Assembly (NCBI RefSeq): GCF_009900765.1
Contig: NZ_JAAABL010000034.1
Coordinates: 1-43,750, forward strand
Direction of reading: 5' to 3'
From: Rhodovarius lipocyclicus
GTDB lineage: Bacteria > Pseudomonadota > Alphaproteobacteria > Acetobacterales > Acetobacteraceae
Length of the DNA: 43,750 nt
The position numbers and the translations under genes were made by a program. The notes beneath the pieces were generated by a model. It saw nothing but the letters and a program-made list of their open reading frames with translations. It made no database searches and was not told the origin of the DNA. Each line of letters opens with the position of its first letter. The stretch's first letter is position 1. Shown here one piece after another: positions 16,393 to 24,453 of the stretch.

Positions 16393-16412
16393 ATTTCAGT
16401 CCTTACTGAAAT
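16393..16412 (-). promoter_or_regulatory. Operator palindrome upstream of gbsR-cydAB
   Basis: A perfect inverted repeat ATTTCAGT-N4-ACTGAAAT lies 11 bases before the regulator ATG. On the minus strand a CGTAAT -10-like box (16411-16416) and TTGCGG (16432-16437; spacing only 15) precede it, so the palindrome would cover the transcription start. It is the best candidate site for the adjacent GbsR/MarR protein. It overlaps the last base of the glycosyltransferase stop codon. Confidence 0.65.
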
Positions 16413-17524
16413 TACGATCGAGTTTGATCTGCCGCAAGTCCCTCGATGAAATTCCGGCAGGCCGCGAAGTGCGCCTCCCACCCCGGCGCCCGCCAACCCG
16501 CCAGCCGCGCCAGCTGCGCGGCCCGGCGCGGGTGCTGGGGGTCCGCGTAGTCCCGCACCGCGTCCAGCCAGCCCAGCCCGTCCAGCGGCTCCAGATATTC
16601 GGGCACGTCGCCGCCTACCTCCCGCAGCACCGCGAGGTCGGAGGCGATGACCGGCACGCCGGCGGCCAGCGCCTCGGCCACCGGCACGCCGAACCCCTCG
16701 GCGAAGCTGGGAAAGAGCAGGGCGCGCGCGCCGCCCAGCAGCCGGGCCAACTCGGCCTCCGGCACATGGCCGTGCCATTCGACATATTCGGGGTGGGCCG
16801 CGATGAAGCGCTCCACCGGCTCGTTCTCCCACCCCGGGCGGCCGACGAAGACCAGGCGCGGCGTGGCGCTGCCCATGCGGGCATGCAACTCGCGCCACAC
16901 CTCCAGCAGCAGCATGTGGTTCTTGCGTGGCTCCAGCGTGGACAGCGCCAGGAAATAGGGGGCGGTCCCCGGCGCCACGGCCGCGCTGGCCCGCAGGTCG
17001 ATGCCCATGGGCGCCACGGCGCTGGGTGGCAGGCGCGTGCCCTGCTCGGCCAGCCAGGCCTGGGCCTGGTGGCGCACCGTCTCGCTGATGAAGATCACGC
17101 CCTTGGCCAGCCGCGCCACGTTCAGCATGCGCCGCGCATGGCGCGGCCCCTGCGCCGCGCGGTGGAATTGCGGATGGGTCAGGGGGATGATGTCGATGAC
17201 CATGGGCACGAAGGCGGCGCCCTGGCGCATCAGCCGCTCGATCGCGCGCCCCCGTTCCAGCCCGTGATGGCTGACGATGCTGAACACCGCGCCGGGCTGG
17301 CGTGCCGCCCGGATGGCCCCGGCCCGGCCCAGCCCCCAGGCCAGCCGCAGCCACAGCCACAGCACCAGCCAGCGGGGGCGCGCCCGCCGGTCCTGCGCGG
17401 CCAGCACCGCCGCCACCGCCCCACGCGGCACGGCGCCATACCAACCCCACAGGCTGCGCGCGACCAGCACCGCGGCCGGATCGCCCAGCGCCTGGCGCGC
17501 ATGGGCGATCTCGATGCGGTCCAT
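16412..17524 (-). CDS. Glycosyltransferase family 4/1-like protein (GT-B fold)
   Basis: The protein has 370 residues. The C-terminal GT-B domain shows FLALSTLEPRKNH (191-203), LVFVGRPGW (224-232) and LFPSFAEGFGVPVAEALAAGVPVIAS (270-295), with the EX7E pair E276 and E284. Those residues bind the nucleotide sugar. The N-terminal half has SETVRHQAQ and MGIDLR linker elements. It is likely to be cytoplasmic and to act in surface polysaccharide synthesis. It follows the peroxiredoxin gene by 53 bases on the same strand; no other polysaccharide genes are near, so acceptor and sugar are unknown. Confidence 0.9.
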   Translation of the reverse strand: MDRIEIAHARQALGDPAAVLVARSLWGWYGAVPRGAVAAVLAAQDRRARPRWLVLWLWLRLAWGLGRAGAIRAARQPGAVFSIVSHHGLERGRAIERLMRQGAAFVPMVIDIIPLTHPQFHRAAQGPRHARRMLNVARLAKGVIFISETVRHQAQAWLAEQGTRLPPSAVAPMGIDLRASAAVAPGTAPYFLALSTLEPRKNHMLLLEVWRELHARMGSATPRLVFVGRPGWENEPVERFIAAHPEYVEWHGHVPEAELARLLGGARALLFPSFAEGFGVPVAEALAAGVPVIASDLAVLREVGGDVPEYLEPLDGLGWLDAVRDYADPQHPRRAAQLARLAGWRAPGWEAHFAACRNFIEGLAADQTRS

Positions 17525-17577
17525 GCCCGAAGGCCGCCCCCGGAAGGCGACGGCCAGCAGGCGTGAGACGTCGAGGA

Positions 17578-18060
17578 TCAGAGCGCGGCCAGGACGGATT
17601 CGGCCTTGCTCACCTCGAACTCGCCGGGCTTCTCGATGGCCAGGTGCGTCACCTTGCCGTCCTTGGCCACCAGCGCGAAACGCTGGCAGCGCAGGCCGAG
17701 GCCGCGCGCCGTCAGGTCGAATTCCAGCCCCGTGGCCTTGGTGAAGGCGGCGCCGCCATCGGCGATCATCGTCACCTTGTCGCCCACCGCCTGGTCCTTG
17801 CCCCAGGCGCCCATGACGAAGGCGTCGTTCACGGCGATGCAGGCGATGGTGTCCACGCCCTTGGCCTTCAGCGCCGCCTCGTTCTGCACGAAGCCAGGCA
17901 GGTGCTTGGCGGAGCAGGTGGGCGTGAAGGCGCCCGGCACGCCGAACAGCACGACGGTCTTGCCGGCGAAGAACGCGGCCGCGTCCACCTCCTTCGGGCC
18001 CTCGGCGGTGGCGAGCGTGACCTTCACGCTGGGAATGCTGTCACCCACTTGAATCGTCAT
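17578..18060 (-). CDS. Peroxiredoxin (Prx5/hybrid type)
   Basis: The protein has 160 residues. The peroxidatic cysteine is C49 in FGVPGAFTPTCS, the active-site pattern of Prx5-family proteins. Additional cysteines are C74 (IACIAVND) and C124 (GLRCQRFAL), either of which might resolve the sulfenic acid. SVNDAFVM-like IAVNDAFVMGAWGK is also typical of the Prx5 group. It reduces hydrogen peroxide and organic peroxides with thioredoxin, glutaredoxin or glutathione. No fused glutaredoxin domain is present. It is divergent from yqgE. Confidence 0.94.
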   Translation of the reverse strand: MTIQVGDSIPSVKVTLATAEGPKEVDAAAFFAGKTVVLFGVPGAFTPTCSAKHLPGFVQNEAALKAKGVDTIACIAVNDAFVMGAWGKDQAVGDKVTMIADGGAAFTKATGLEFDLTARGLGLRCQRFALVAKDGKVTHLAIEKPGEFEVSKAESVLAAL

Positions 18061-18197
18061 CTGTTCCCTCTCCTGGCTTGGGGAGGCGGAGGGTAGCGAA
18101 GCGGGCCCCCCCTGTCATCCGGGGCCACAAGACCCTTGTGGCGCGGCGCCCGGCGTTCCACATCTGCCGCATGGGAAGCAGACAGGCACCTCGGATC

Positions 18198-18827
18198 ATG
18201 GGCGCACCGATGCGCAAGACAGGCGGCGGGACGGGCACCGGCCCCAGCCACGGCTCCGGCGACTGGCTGACCGGCCAGCTGCTGATCGCCATGCCCTCCA
18301 TGCAGGACCCCCGCTTCGCGCAGGCGGTCATCTGCCTCTGCGCCCATTCCGCGGACGGCGCGATGGGGCTGGTGCTGAACCAGCCGCTGGACAGCTTCGG
18401 CTTCGATGACCTGCTGAAACAGCTGGACATCGCCCCCACACCCCCCGCCCGCGCCATCCGCATGGTCAATGGCGGGCCGGTGGAGGCCGGGCGCGGCTTC
18501 GTGCTGCACAGCCCGGAATGGAGCACCGACGGCACCCTGCCCGTACCCGGCGGGCCGGAACGAGAAGGTGCGGCCCTGACAGCCTCGGTCGAAGTGCTGA
18601 AAGCCATCGCCGAAGGCAACGGGCCCCGCCAATGCGTGCTCGCGCTGGGCTACGCCGGCTGGGGGCCGGGCCAACTCGAAAGCGAAATCGCGGCCAACGC
18701 CTGGCTGACCGCCCCGGCGGACCCGGACATCCTGTTCGCCAGCAAACCCCAGAACGCCTGGCGGCAGGCGCTGGCCAAACTCAAGGTGGACCCGCTGCTA
18801 TTGAGCGGCGCGGCGGGGCATGCCTGA
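18198..18827 (+). CDS. YqgE/AlgH family protein (DUF179)
   Basis: The chosen start gives 209 residues. The family core is clear: WLTGQLLIAMPSMQDPRFAQAVICLCAHSADGAMGLVLNQPL, then VNGGPVEAGRGFVLHS, and VLALGYAGWGPGQLESEIAANAWL. These match YqgE/AlgH, a conserved cytosolic protein of unsettled function; a general regulatory role has been proposed in Pseudomonas. Starts at 18171 or 18210 are also possible, since no ribosome site is decisive. Upstream frame to 18078 overlaps the peroxiredoxin promoter and lacks likeness. Confidence 0.9.
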   Translation: MGAPMRKTGGGTGTGPSHGSGDWLTGQLLIAMPSMQDPRFAQAVICLCAHSADGAMGLVLNQPLDSFGFDDLLKQLDIAPTPPARAIRMVNGGPVEAGRGFVLHSPEWSTDGTLPVPGGPEREGAALTASVEVLKAIAEGNGPRQCVLALGYAGWGPGQLESEIAANAWLTAPADPDILFASKPQNAWRQALAKLKVDPLLLSGAAGHA

Positions 18828-18843
18828 GCGGGGAAGGCGGCGT

Positions 18844-19060
18844 GCGAGAGGGGCTTTGCCCCCCTCGCGCTCCCCCCACCAAAGGCCGAAAGGCCCTTGG
18901 AACCCAATTATTTGGAAGTTCGGGGTGGGAGCACCGACAGGCAGCCTGGTCGGGAGCACGCTCCGTGCCCCCACCCCGAACTTCCAAACCTAACTGATGG
19001 GGTCCAGGGGCCTTTCGGCTCCTGGCGGGTGGGGTGCGGGGAGGGCAGAGCCCTTCCCGC
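18844..19060. repeat. Composite intergenic repeat, copy C
   Basis: It lies between the convergent yqgE and polyprenyl synthase genes. The outer hairpins are 18844-18854/18858-18868 (11 bp, one mismatch, loop TTT) and 19036-19046/19050-19060 (11 bp, loop AGA). The AAAGGCCGAAAGGCCCTTGG module (starting at 18881) is identical to copy D. The core differs: a 19-bp perfect inverted repeat, TTTGGAAGTTCGGGGTGGG at 18911-18929 and its complement at 18970-18988, extends to about 24 bp with one mismatch. CTAACTGATGGGG remains at the right arm. So flanks are shared and the centre has been exchanged. Confidence 0.8.
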
Positions 19061-19086
19061 ATGCGACTTCCTAGCCTGGTCGCGCC

Positions 19087-20109
19087 CTACCGGGCCCGTT
19101 CGATGCAGAAATCCACCAGCCCGAGCATGGCGAATTTTTCCGGGCTGTCGGCGAAGGGGCTGAGGGCTTCCCGGGCCTGGCGGCCGTAGTCGCGGGCGCG
19201 GGCGAAGGTTTCCGCCAGCGCGCCGTGCTTGGCGATCAGGCGTTGGGCTTCGGCCATGTCGGCGTCGGTCTGGTCGCGGTCTTCCAGGGTGCGGCGCCAG
19301 AAGGTCTTCTCGGCCTCGTCGCCGCGCTGGAAGGCGAGCAGCACCGGCAAGGTGATCTTGCCCTCGCGGAAATCGTCGCCGACGGTCTTGCCCAGCACGG
19401 CTTCGTCGGCCGCGTAGTCCAGCGCGTCGTCCACCAGCTGAAACGCGACCCCAAGGGTGCGGCCATAGGCGTCCAGCGCCTCTTCCTCGGCGGCGGGGCG
19501 GTCCTGCACCACGGCGCCGATGCGGGTGGCGGCGGCGAACAGGGCGGCGGTCTTGCCGTGGATGACTTCCAGGTACTGCGCCTCGGTGGTGGCGGTGTCG
19601 TTCTGGGTCATCAGCTGCAGCACCTCGCCCTCCGCGATGGTGGCGGAGGCGGCGGAGAGGATGCGCAGCACCTCCAGCGAGCCGTCCTGGACCATCAGCT
19701 CGAAGGCGCGGGCGAACAGGAAATCGCCGACGAGGACGGAGGGCTTGTTGCCGAACAGCGCGTTGGCGCTGGCGCGGCCGCGGCGCAGGGCGCTTTCGTC
19801 CACCACATCGTCATGCAGCAGGGTGGCGGTGTGGATGAATTCCACGCAGGTGGCCAGCGCGACATGGCGCGGGCCGCCGGCCGGATAGCCGCAGAGGCGG
19901 GCGGCGGCGAGCGTCAGCAGCGGGCGCAGGCGCTTGCCGCCGGCGGCCACGATATGGGCCGCCAGTTGCGGGATCAGCGCCACGGGGCTGTCCATGTGCC
20001 GGACGATGAGGCGGTTCACCGCCTCCATATCGTCGCGCACCAGGGCCAGTATGGCCGAGAGCGCGTCTTCCTTGCCGGCCACTTCCGCTTTCGTGGGGGC
20101 GCCGTCCAT
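19087..20109 (-). CDS. ispB: Polyprenyl diphosphate synthase (octaprenyl/decaprenyl type)
   Basis: The protein has 340 residues. The first aspartate-rich motif is DDVVD at 100-104 (LLHDDVVDES) and the second is DDALD at 227-231 (FQLVDDALDY). GGKRLRPLL (57-65) binds isopentenyl diphosphate. The enzyme makes the long side chain of ubiquinone; chain length cannot be set from sequence by eye. It starts two bases after the stop of the rhodanese gene, so the two are co-transcribed. The stop is close to composite repeat C. Confidence 0.94.
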   Translation of the reverse strand: MDGAPTKAEVAGKEDALSAILALVRDDMEAVNRLIVRHMDSPVALIPQLAAHIVAAGGKRLRPLLTLAAARLCGYPAGGPRHVALATCVEFIHTATLLHDDVVDESALRRGRASANALFGNKPSVLVGDFLFARAFELMVQDGSLEVLRILSAASATIAEGEVLQLMTQNDTATTEAQYLEVIHGKTAALFAAATRIGAVVQDRPAAEEEALDAYGRTLGVAFQLVDDALDYAADEAVLGKTVGDDFREGKITLPVLLAFQRGDEAEKTFWRRTLEDRDQTDADMAEAQRLIAKHGALAETFARARDYGRQAREALSPFADSPEKFAMLGLVDFCIERAR

Positions 20110-20111
20110 GC

Positions 20112-20528
20112 TCAGCGTTGCATCCAGGGCAGGCCCGAGGCCTTCCAGCCGCCCACGGTGCCGCGATGGCCCTCATGGTCCACCGGGCCCTCGAAGCCGT
20201 CGGTCACGTTGAACACGTGGGCGTAGCCGGCCTGGGCGCTGGCCTGGGCCGCCGCCAGGCTGCGCGCGCCGGAGCGGCAGAGGAAATACACCTTGTTGGT
20301 GGGCTCCACGCCGGCCTTGTGCAGCATCTCGGCGAACTGGGTGTTCACCGCCATGGAGGGATAGAGCTGCCAGGGGATCAGCGCCACGCGCTTGCCGGCG
20401 GGCGACAGGTCCGGCACGCCCACGAAGTTCCATTCGGCGTCGGTGCGCACGTCCACCAGCACGGCGTCCGGGTCGGACTGGATGGCCGCCCAGGCATCGG
20501 CGGGCGAGATTTCGGGCACGGGGGACAT
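20112..20528 (-). CDS. Rhodanese-like domain protein
   Basis: The protein has 138 residues from ATG at 20526-20528. The single rhodanese domain has VLVDVRTDAEWNFVG (23-37) and the active-site loop CRSGAR at 84-89 with catalytic C84 (YFLCRSGARS). The six-residue loop is the sulfur-transfer type, not the longer Cdc25-like one. It ends GWKASGLPW, a common end in this family. It is the first gene of a pair with the polyprenyl synthase. A longer frame from 20681 overlaps the start of the divergent EamA gene and is rejected. Confidence 0.92.
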   Translation of the reverse strand: MSPVPEISPADAWAAIQSDPDAVLVDVRTDAEWNFVGVPDLSPAGKRVALIPWQLYPSMAVNTQFAEMLHKAGVEPTNKVYFLCRSGARSLAAAQASAQAGYAHVFNVTDGFEGPVDHEGHRGTVGGWKASGLPWMQR

Positions 20529-20640
20529 GACCGGCGCTCCTGCATCGAGGGGTAGATTTGGGCCTAGGTATGGGCCGTGAGGGGCGTGGCCGCAACCGGG
20601 GGGCACGCTATGCTGATGAAAGATGGGGGGAGAACGGGGG

Positions 20641-21549
20641 ATGCCGGCATCAGCCGAGGTGGGCGGCCAGATGGGCAGCACGGGGCGCGGCCGTGGATTC
20701 GAGCTGGCCTTGCTGGGGCTGCTGGCGTTGCTGTGGGGGTCCTCCTACGCGCTCATCAAGGTGGCGACCACCGGCTTCGCGCCTATCACCATGGTGGGGC
20801 TGCGCTGTGTGCTGGCGTCGGCATTGCTGTACGGGCTGCTGCGCTGGCGCGGGCTGGAAGTGCCCAGGGACTGGGCAAGCTGGCGCGCCTTTATGCTGCA
20901 GGCCGCCCTGGCCACCGTCACGCCCTTCGTGCTGATCGCCTGGGGCGCGCAGCAGGTGCAGGCCTCGCTGGCCACCATCCTGTCCTGCACCTCGCCCATC
21001 TTCGCGTTTTTCTTCGGCCTCGCGCTGCAAAGGGGCAACCCGCCGGGCTGGCGCAAGGCCCTGGGCGTGGTGCTGGGGGTGCTGGGCGTGGGGTTGATCG
21101 TGGGCCAGCAGGGCATGATGGGCGGCTCGGTGCCGCATATGCTGGCGCTGGTGGTCTCGGGCGCGCTGTTCGCGCTGTCGGGCTACACCGGCCTCGGTTT
21201 CGCGGCGCGGGACCCGATGGTGCCGGCCTTCGGCGCGCAGTTCTGCGGCATGTTCGTGCTGCTGCCCCTGGGCCTGGCGCTGGAGGGGCCGCCCCATTGG
21301 CCGCCGCCCGCCGGGGCGCTGGTGGCGCTGGTGGTGTTCTCGGTGTTCTGCACCGCGCTGGCCTCCGTCATCTGGTTCCGGCTGATCCGCACGCTGGGCG
21401 TGGTCGCCACCACCTCCCAGGCCTATCTGCGGGTGCCGGTGGGCACGGCGATCGGTGTGGTGTTCCTGGGCGATTCGCTGCCGCCCTCCGCCCTGCTGGG
21501 CATGCTGGCGGTGATGGGCGGGGTGGCGTTGATGACATCGAAGGCATGA
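20641..21549 (+). CDS. EamA/DMT superfamily transporter
   Basis: The protein has 302 residues and about ten hydrophobic helices in two EamA repeats. The first repeat begins LALLGLLALLWGSSYALIKVAT and the second LALVVSGALFALSGYTG; the end LRVPVGTAIGVVFLGDSLPPSALLGMLAVMGGVALM is typical. Members export or import metabolites such as amino acids; the substrate is not readable. The ATG at 20641 has GGGGAG about eight bases upstream; ATG 20623 is an alternative. It is divergent from the rhodanese gene. Confidence 0.88.
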   Translation: MPASAEVGGQMGSTGRGRGFELALLGLLALLWGSSYALIKVATTGFAPITMVGLRCVLASALLYGLLRWRGLEVPRDWASWRAFMLQAALATVTPFVLIAWGAQQVQASLATILSCTSPIFAFFFGLALQRGNPPGWRKALGVVLGVLGVGLIVGQQGMMGGSVPHMLALVVSGALFALSGYTGLGFAARDPMVPAFGAQFCGMFVLLPLGLALEGPPHWPPPAGALVALVVFSVFCTALASVIWFRLIRTLGVVATTSQAYLRVPVGTAIGVVFLGDSLPPSALLGMLAVMGGVALMTSKA

Positions 21550-21557
21550 ACGGCCGG

Positions 21558-21628
21558 CCCTGAGCTGGCGTTGCCCTGAGCTGGCGTTGCCCTGAGCGGG
21601 CGCCTGCCCTGAGCGGGGCGTTGCCCTG
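21558..21628 (+). repeat. Short tandem repeat, 16-17 bp unit
   Basis: Units of CCCTGAGCTGGCGTTG occur at 21558-21573 and 21574-21589, identical, then 17-base variants at 21590-21606 and 21607-21623, and a partial CCCTG. It begins nine bases after the EamA stop and precedes the ABC importer operon. The rest of this gap (21629-21756) shows no clear gene. Confidence 0.85.
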
Positions 21629-21756
21629 CCGCGCGGCGCGCCCGATGCCCAATTCCCGAGCATCGCCAACCCTTTCTGTGCCTGGCCGCCGCAATCCTGT
21701 GTATGGCGGCCCCTGTTCGCTTGCTACTGCGGGGAGCATAGACACGGAGACAGCCG

Positions 21757-22791
21757 ATGCCCCCGATGCCGCTTTCCCGCCGCCTATTGTTCGCAGCCCC
21801 TTTGGCCGCCCCCTCCCTGGCATCCGCCCAGGCGCCCACCCGGGTGCGCTTCACCATGGATTGGGCCTTCCAGGCGCCGCAGAGCTTCGGCCTGGTGGCG
21901 CGGGAGAAAGGCTATTTCCGTGAGGCCGGGCTCGAGGTGCAGATCGACCGCGGCCAGGGCTCGGGCGGGGTGCCGGTGGCGCTCGGTGGCGGCTCGCACA
22001 ACATGGGCTATGCCGACATCGCCCCCACCCTACGCTTCCTGGCGGAGGACCCGAGCCGGGACGTGATCGCGGTGGCCATGCTGCATGACCGCAGCCCGCT
22101 GTGCATCATCGCCCGCGCCGATGGCCCGATCCAGACGCCGAAGGACATGGAGGGCAAGCGCCTCGCGGCCCCGGATTTCGATGCGGCGCGCCAGCTGTTC
22201 CCGGCCTTCGCGCGCGCGGCGGGCATCGACATGGCCAAGGTCAACTTCATCTCCGTCCAGCCGCCGCTGCGCGAACCCATGCTGGTGCGCGGCGATGTGG
22301 AGGCGCTGACGGGCAGCGTGCAGACCTCCTCCATCGCGCTCGTGGGCCTCGGCGTGCCGCAGGAGCGCCAGAAGCTGTTCATGTACAGCGACCATGGCCT
22401 CGACCTGTATGGCGGCGCCATCCTGACCACCCGCCGCTATCTGGAGCGCAACCCCGAAACCGTGCGCAAGATGGTCGCCGCCCTGATGCGCGGCTTCCGC
22501 GACCAGCTGGCCGACCCCGCCGGCGCGCTGGAGGCGCTGAAGCGCGCCGAGCCCCTGACTGACGTGGCGCTGGAGATGCAGCGCCACAACCTGATGGTGC
22601 AGCGGATGGTGCTGTCCGACCATGTGCGGCGGGCGGGCCTGTCCCAGGTCTCGGCCGAGCGCCTGCAGGGCAACCTCGACCTGGTGAAATCCCTGTTCAA
22701 CCTGCCGGGGCGTGTGATGGCGAACCAGGCCTACACCCCCGACTTCCTGCCCCCCGCGGACCAGCTCCGCCTGCCTGGAGGACTGGCATGA
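21757..22791 (+). CDS. NMT1/SsuA-type ABC transporter substrate-binding protein
   Basis: The protein has 344 residues. The N-terminus LSRRLLFAAPLAAPSLASAQ is a signal peptide with an SAQ-type cleavage site. The mature protein has RFTMDWAFQAPQSFGLVAREKGYFREAGLEVQI and a GSGGVPVALGGGSHNMGYADI ligand loop, the pattern of NMT1/nitrate-taurine binding proteins. GGAG lies seven bases before the ATG. Its stop overlaps the ATPase start (ATGA), and the permease follows, so this is a complete importer. Likely ligands are pyrimidine precursors, sulfonates or similar small molecules. Confidence 0.92.
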   Translation: MPPMPLSRRLLFAAPLAAPSLASAQAPTRVRFTMDWAFQAPQSFGLVAREKGYFREAGLEVQIDRGQGSGGVPVALGGGSHNMGYADIAPTLRFLAEDPSRDVIAVAMLHDRSPLCIIARADGPIQTPKDMEGKRLAAPDFDAARQLFPAFARAAGIDMAKVNFISVQPPLREPMLVRGDVEALTGSVQTSSIALVGLGVPQERQKLFMYSDHGLDLYGGAILTTRRYLERNPETVRKMVAALMRGFRDQLADPAGALEALKRAEPLTDVALEMQRHNLMVQRMVLSDHVRRAGLSQVSAERLQGNLDLVKSLFNLPGRVMANQAYTPDFLPPADQLRLPGGLA

Positions 22792-23591
22792 GCCGTCCCT
22801 TCGTCGAGATCGACAATGTCGCCATGCGCTATGGCGGGGTCAGCGGCACGCTGGCTTTGCAGAACTGCTCGCTGAATGTGGAGCAGGGGGAGTTCGTGGC
22901 GGTGGTCGGTCCTTCCGGCTGCGGCAAATCCACCCTGATGCGGCTGGTCAGCGGGCTGTGGCCCGCGACCGAGGGCAATGTGATCGTGGCGGGGCAGGAG
23001 GTGGATGGCCCGCTCTCCATGGTGGGCATGGCCTTCCAGAACCCCACCTTGCTGCCCTGGCGGCGCATCCTGTCCAACGTGATGCTGCCGCTGGAGGTGG
23101 TGCCCGAGCACCGCAAGCGCCTGCGCGCCGAACGCCCGATGTATGAGGCCCGGGCGCGCGAATTGCTGCGCCTGGTGGGGCTCGAGGGGTTCGACAGCAA
23201 ATTCCCCTACCAGCTTTCGGGCGGCATGCAGCAGCGCACCAGCATGTGCCGCGCCCTGGTGCACGAACCGGCCCTGCTGATGCTGGACGAACCCTTCAGC
23301 GCGCTGGACGTGTTCACGCGTGAGGATCTGTGGGGCGTGCTGCAGCAGGTGTGGATGACGCGCAAACCCACCGTCGTGCTGGTGACGCATGACCTGCGGG
23401 AGGCCGTGTACCTGGCCGACCGCGTGCTGGTGATGTCCGCCCGGCCGGGCCGCATCGTGGCGGAGCGCAAGGTGGACCTGCCGCGCCCCCGCACGCTGGA
23501 CAGCACCTACGCCCCGGAATTCCAGGCCCTGGTGCATGATCTGCGGCGCTATATCGCGATGGCCCGCAGCGGTGAGGAGGTGGTGGTCTGA
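22788..23591 (+). CDS. ABC transporter ATP-binding protein (nitrate/sulfonate/thiamine-precursor type)
   Basis: The 267-residue ATPase has all motifs: Walker A GPSGCGKST (41-49), Q-loop Q84 in AFQNPTLLPW, signature LSGGMQQR (143-150), Walker B LLMLDEP (163-169) and H201 in LVTHD. FSALD after Walker B is the D-loop. It powers the importer formed with the neighbours on both sides; the start overlaps the binding-protein stop and the end overlaps the permease start. The SsuB/TauB/ThiZ group fits best. Confidence 0.95.
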   Translation: MSRPFVEIDNVAMRYGGVSGTLALQNCSLNVEQGEFVAVVGPSGCGKSTLMRLVSGLWPATEGNVIVAGQEVDGPLSMVGMAFQNPTLLPWRRILSNVMLPLEVVPEHRKRLRAERPMYEARARELLRLVGLEGFDSKFPYQLSGGMQQRTSMCRALVHEPALLMLDEPFSALDVFTREDLWGVLQQVWMTRKPTVVLVTHDLREAVYLADRVLVMSARPGRIVAERKVDLPRPRTLDSTYAPEFQALVHDLRRYIAMARSGEEVVV

Positions 23592-24436
23592 TGAGCGGCA
23601 ATGGAATGTCCCCCCGCGCGCTCGCGCGCTATGAAGCCATGGCCGCCCAGGCCCGCCGCCAGCGCCGTTTGCAGACGGCGCTGCCCTGGATCGTCATCAT
23701 CGGCATGTTCGTGTTCTGGGAGATCGGCTGCCGCGCCTTCAACGTCAGCGAATTCATCCTGCCCGCGCCGTCGCGCGTGTTCGCCGCCGGCTACCGCTGG
23801 TGGACGCCGCTGATGTGGGACAGCCTGGATACGCTGAAGACCACTATGATGGGCTTCGCCTTCGCCATCGTGGCGGGCGTGCTGCTGGGGGTGGCGATCG
23901 GCTCCTCCACCATGGTCTATAAGGGCTTGTATCCGCTGCTGATCGCCTTCAACTCCATCCCCAAGGTGGCGGTGGTGCCGGTGCTGATCATCTGGTTCGG
24001 CATCGGCATGTGGCCGGCGGTGATCACGGCCTTCCTGATCAGCTTCTTCCCCATCGTGGTGAATGTGGCCACCGGCATCGCCACGGTGGAGCCCGAGCTG
24101 AAGGACGTGCTCCGTGCCCTGGGGGCCCGGCCCTGGGACATCATCCTGAAGGTCGGCCTGCCGCGCGCGATGCCCTATTTCTTCGCCTCTCTGAAGATCG
24201 CGGTCACGGTGGCCTTCGTGGGTGCGATCATCGCGGAAAGCGTGGCACCGAACGCGGGTATCGGGCGGCTGATGATGGTCGCCTCCTCCCGCTTCGACGT
24301 GCCGCTGGTCTTCGCGGGGCTGATCGTGACCGGGGCGATGGGCATCGTGCTGTACCTGATCGCGGAGTTCATCGAGCGCCGCACCACCGGCTGGGCCACG
24401 CGCGGGCAGGACCAGAACCTGGCGGTGGGGGGGTAG
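23591..24436 (+). CDS. ABC transporter permease (nitrate/sulfonate/thiamine-precursor type)
   Basis: The protein has 281 residues and about six membrane helices. The EAA loop that docks the ATPase is seen in [37 protein letters not shown], followed by [11 protein letters not shown]. The start ATG shares one base with the ATPase stop TGA. It converges on the Na/Pi cotransporter gene with 17 bases between. This closes the binding-protein, ATPase, permease set. Confidence 0.94.
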   Translation: MSGNGMSPRALARYEAMAAQARRQRRLQTALPWIVIIGMFVFWEIGCRAFNVSEFILPAPSRVFAAGYRWWTPLMWDSLDTLKTTMMGFAFAIVAGVLLGVAIGSSTMVYKGLYPLLIAFNSIPKVAVVPVLIIWFGIGMWPAVITAFLISFFPIVVNVATGIATVEPELKDVLRALGARPWDIILKVGLPRAMPYFFASLKIAVTVAFVGAIIAESVAPNAGIGRLMMVASSRFDVPLVFAGLIVTGAMGIVLYLIAEFIERRTTGWATRGQDQNLAVGG

Positions 24437-24453
24437 GGCTTACCCCTCTCTCG

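Noticed and set aside
16245-17450. 400-codon minus-strand frame overlapping gbsR and the glycosyltransferase
   Set aside because: Arg/Gly/Ala-rich shadow in another frame; the glycosyltransferase frame holds all GT-B motifs.
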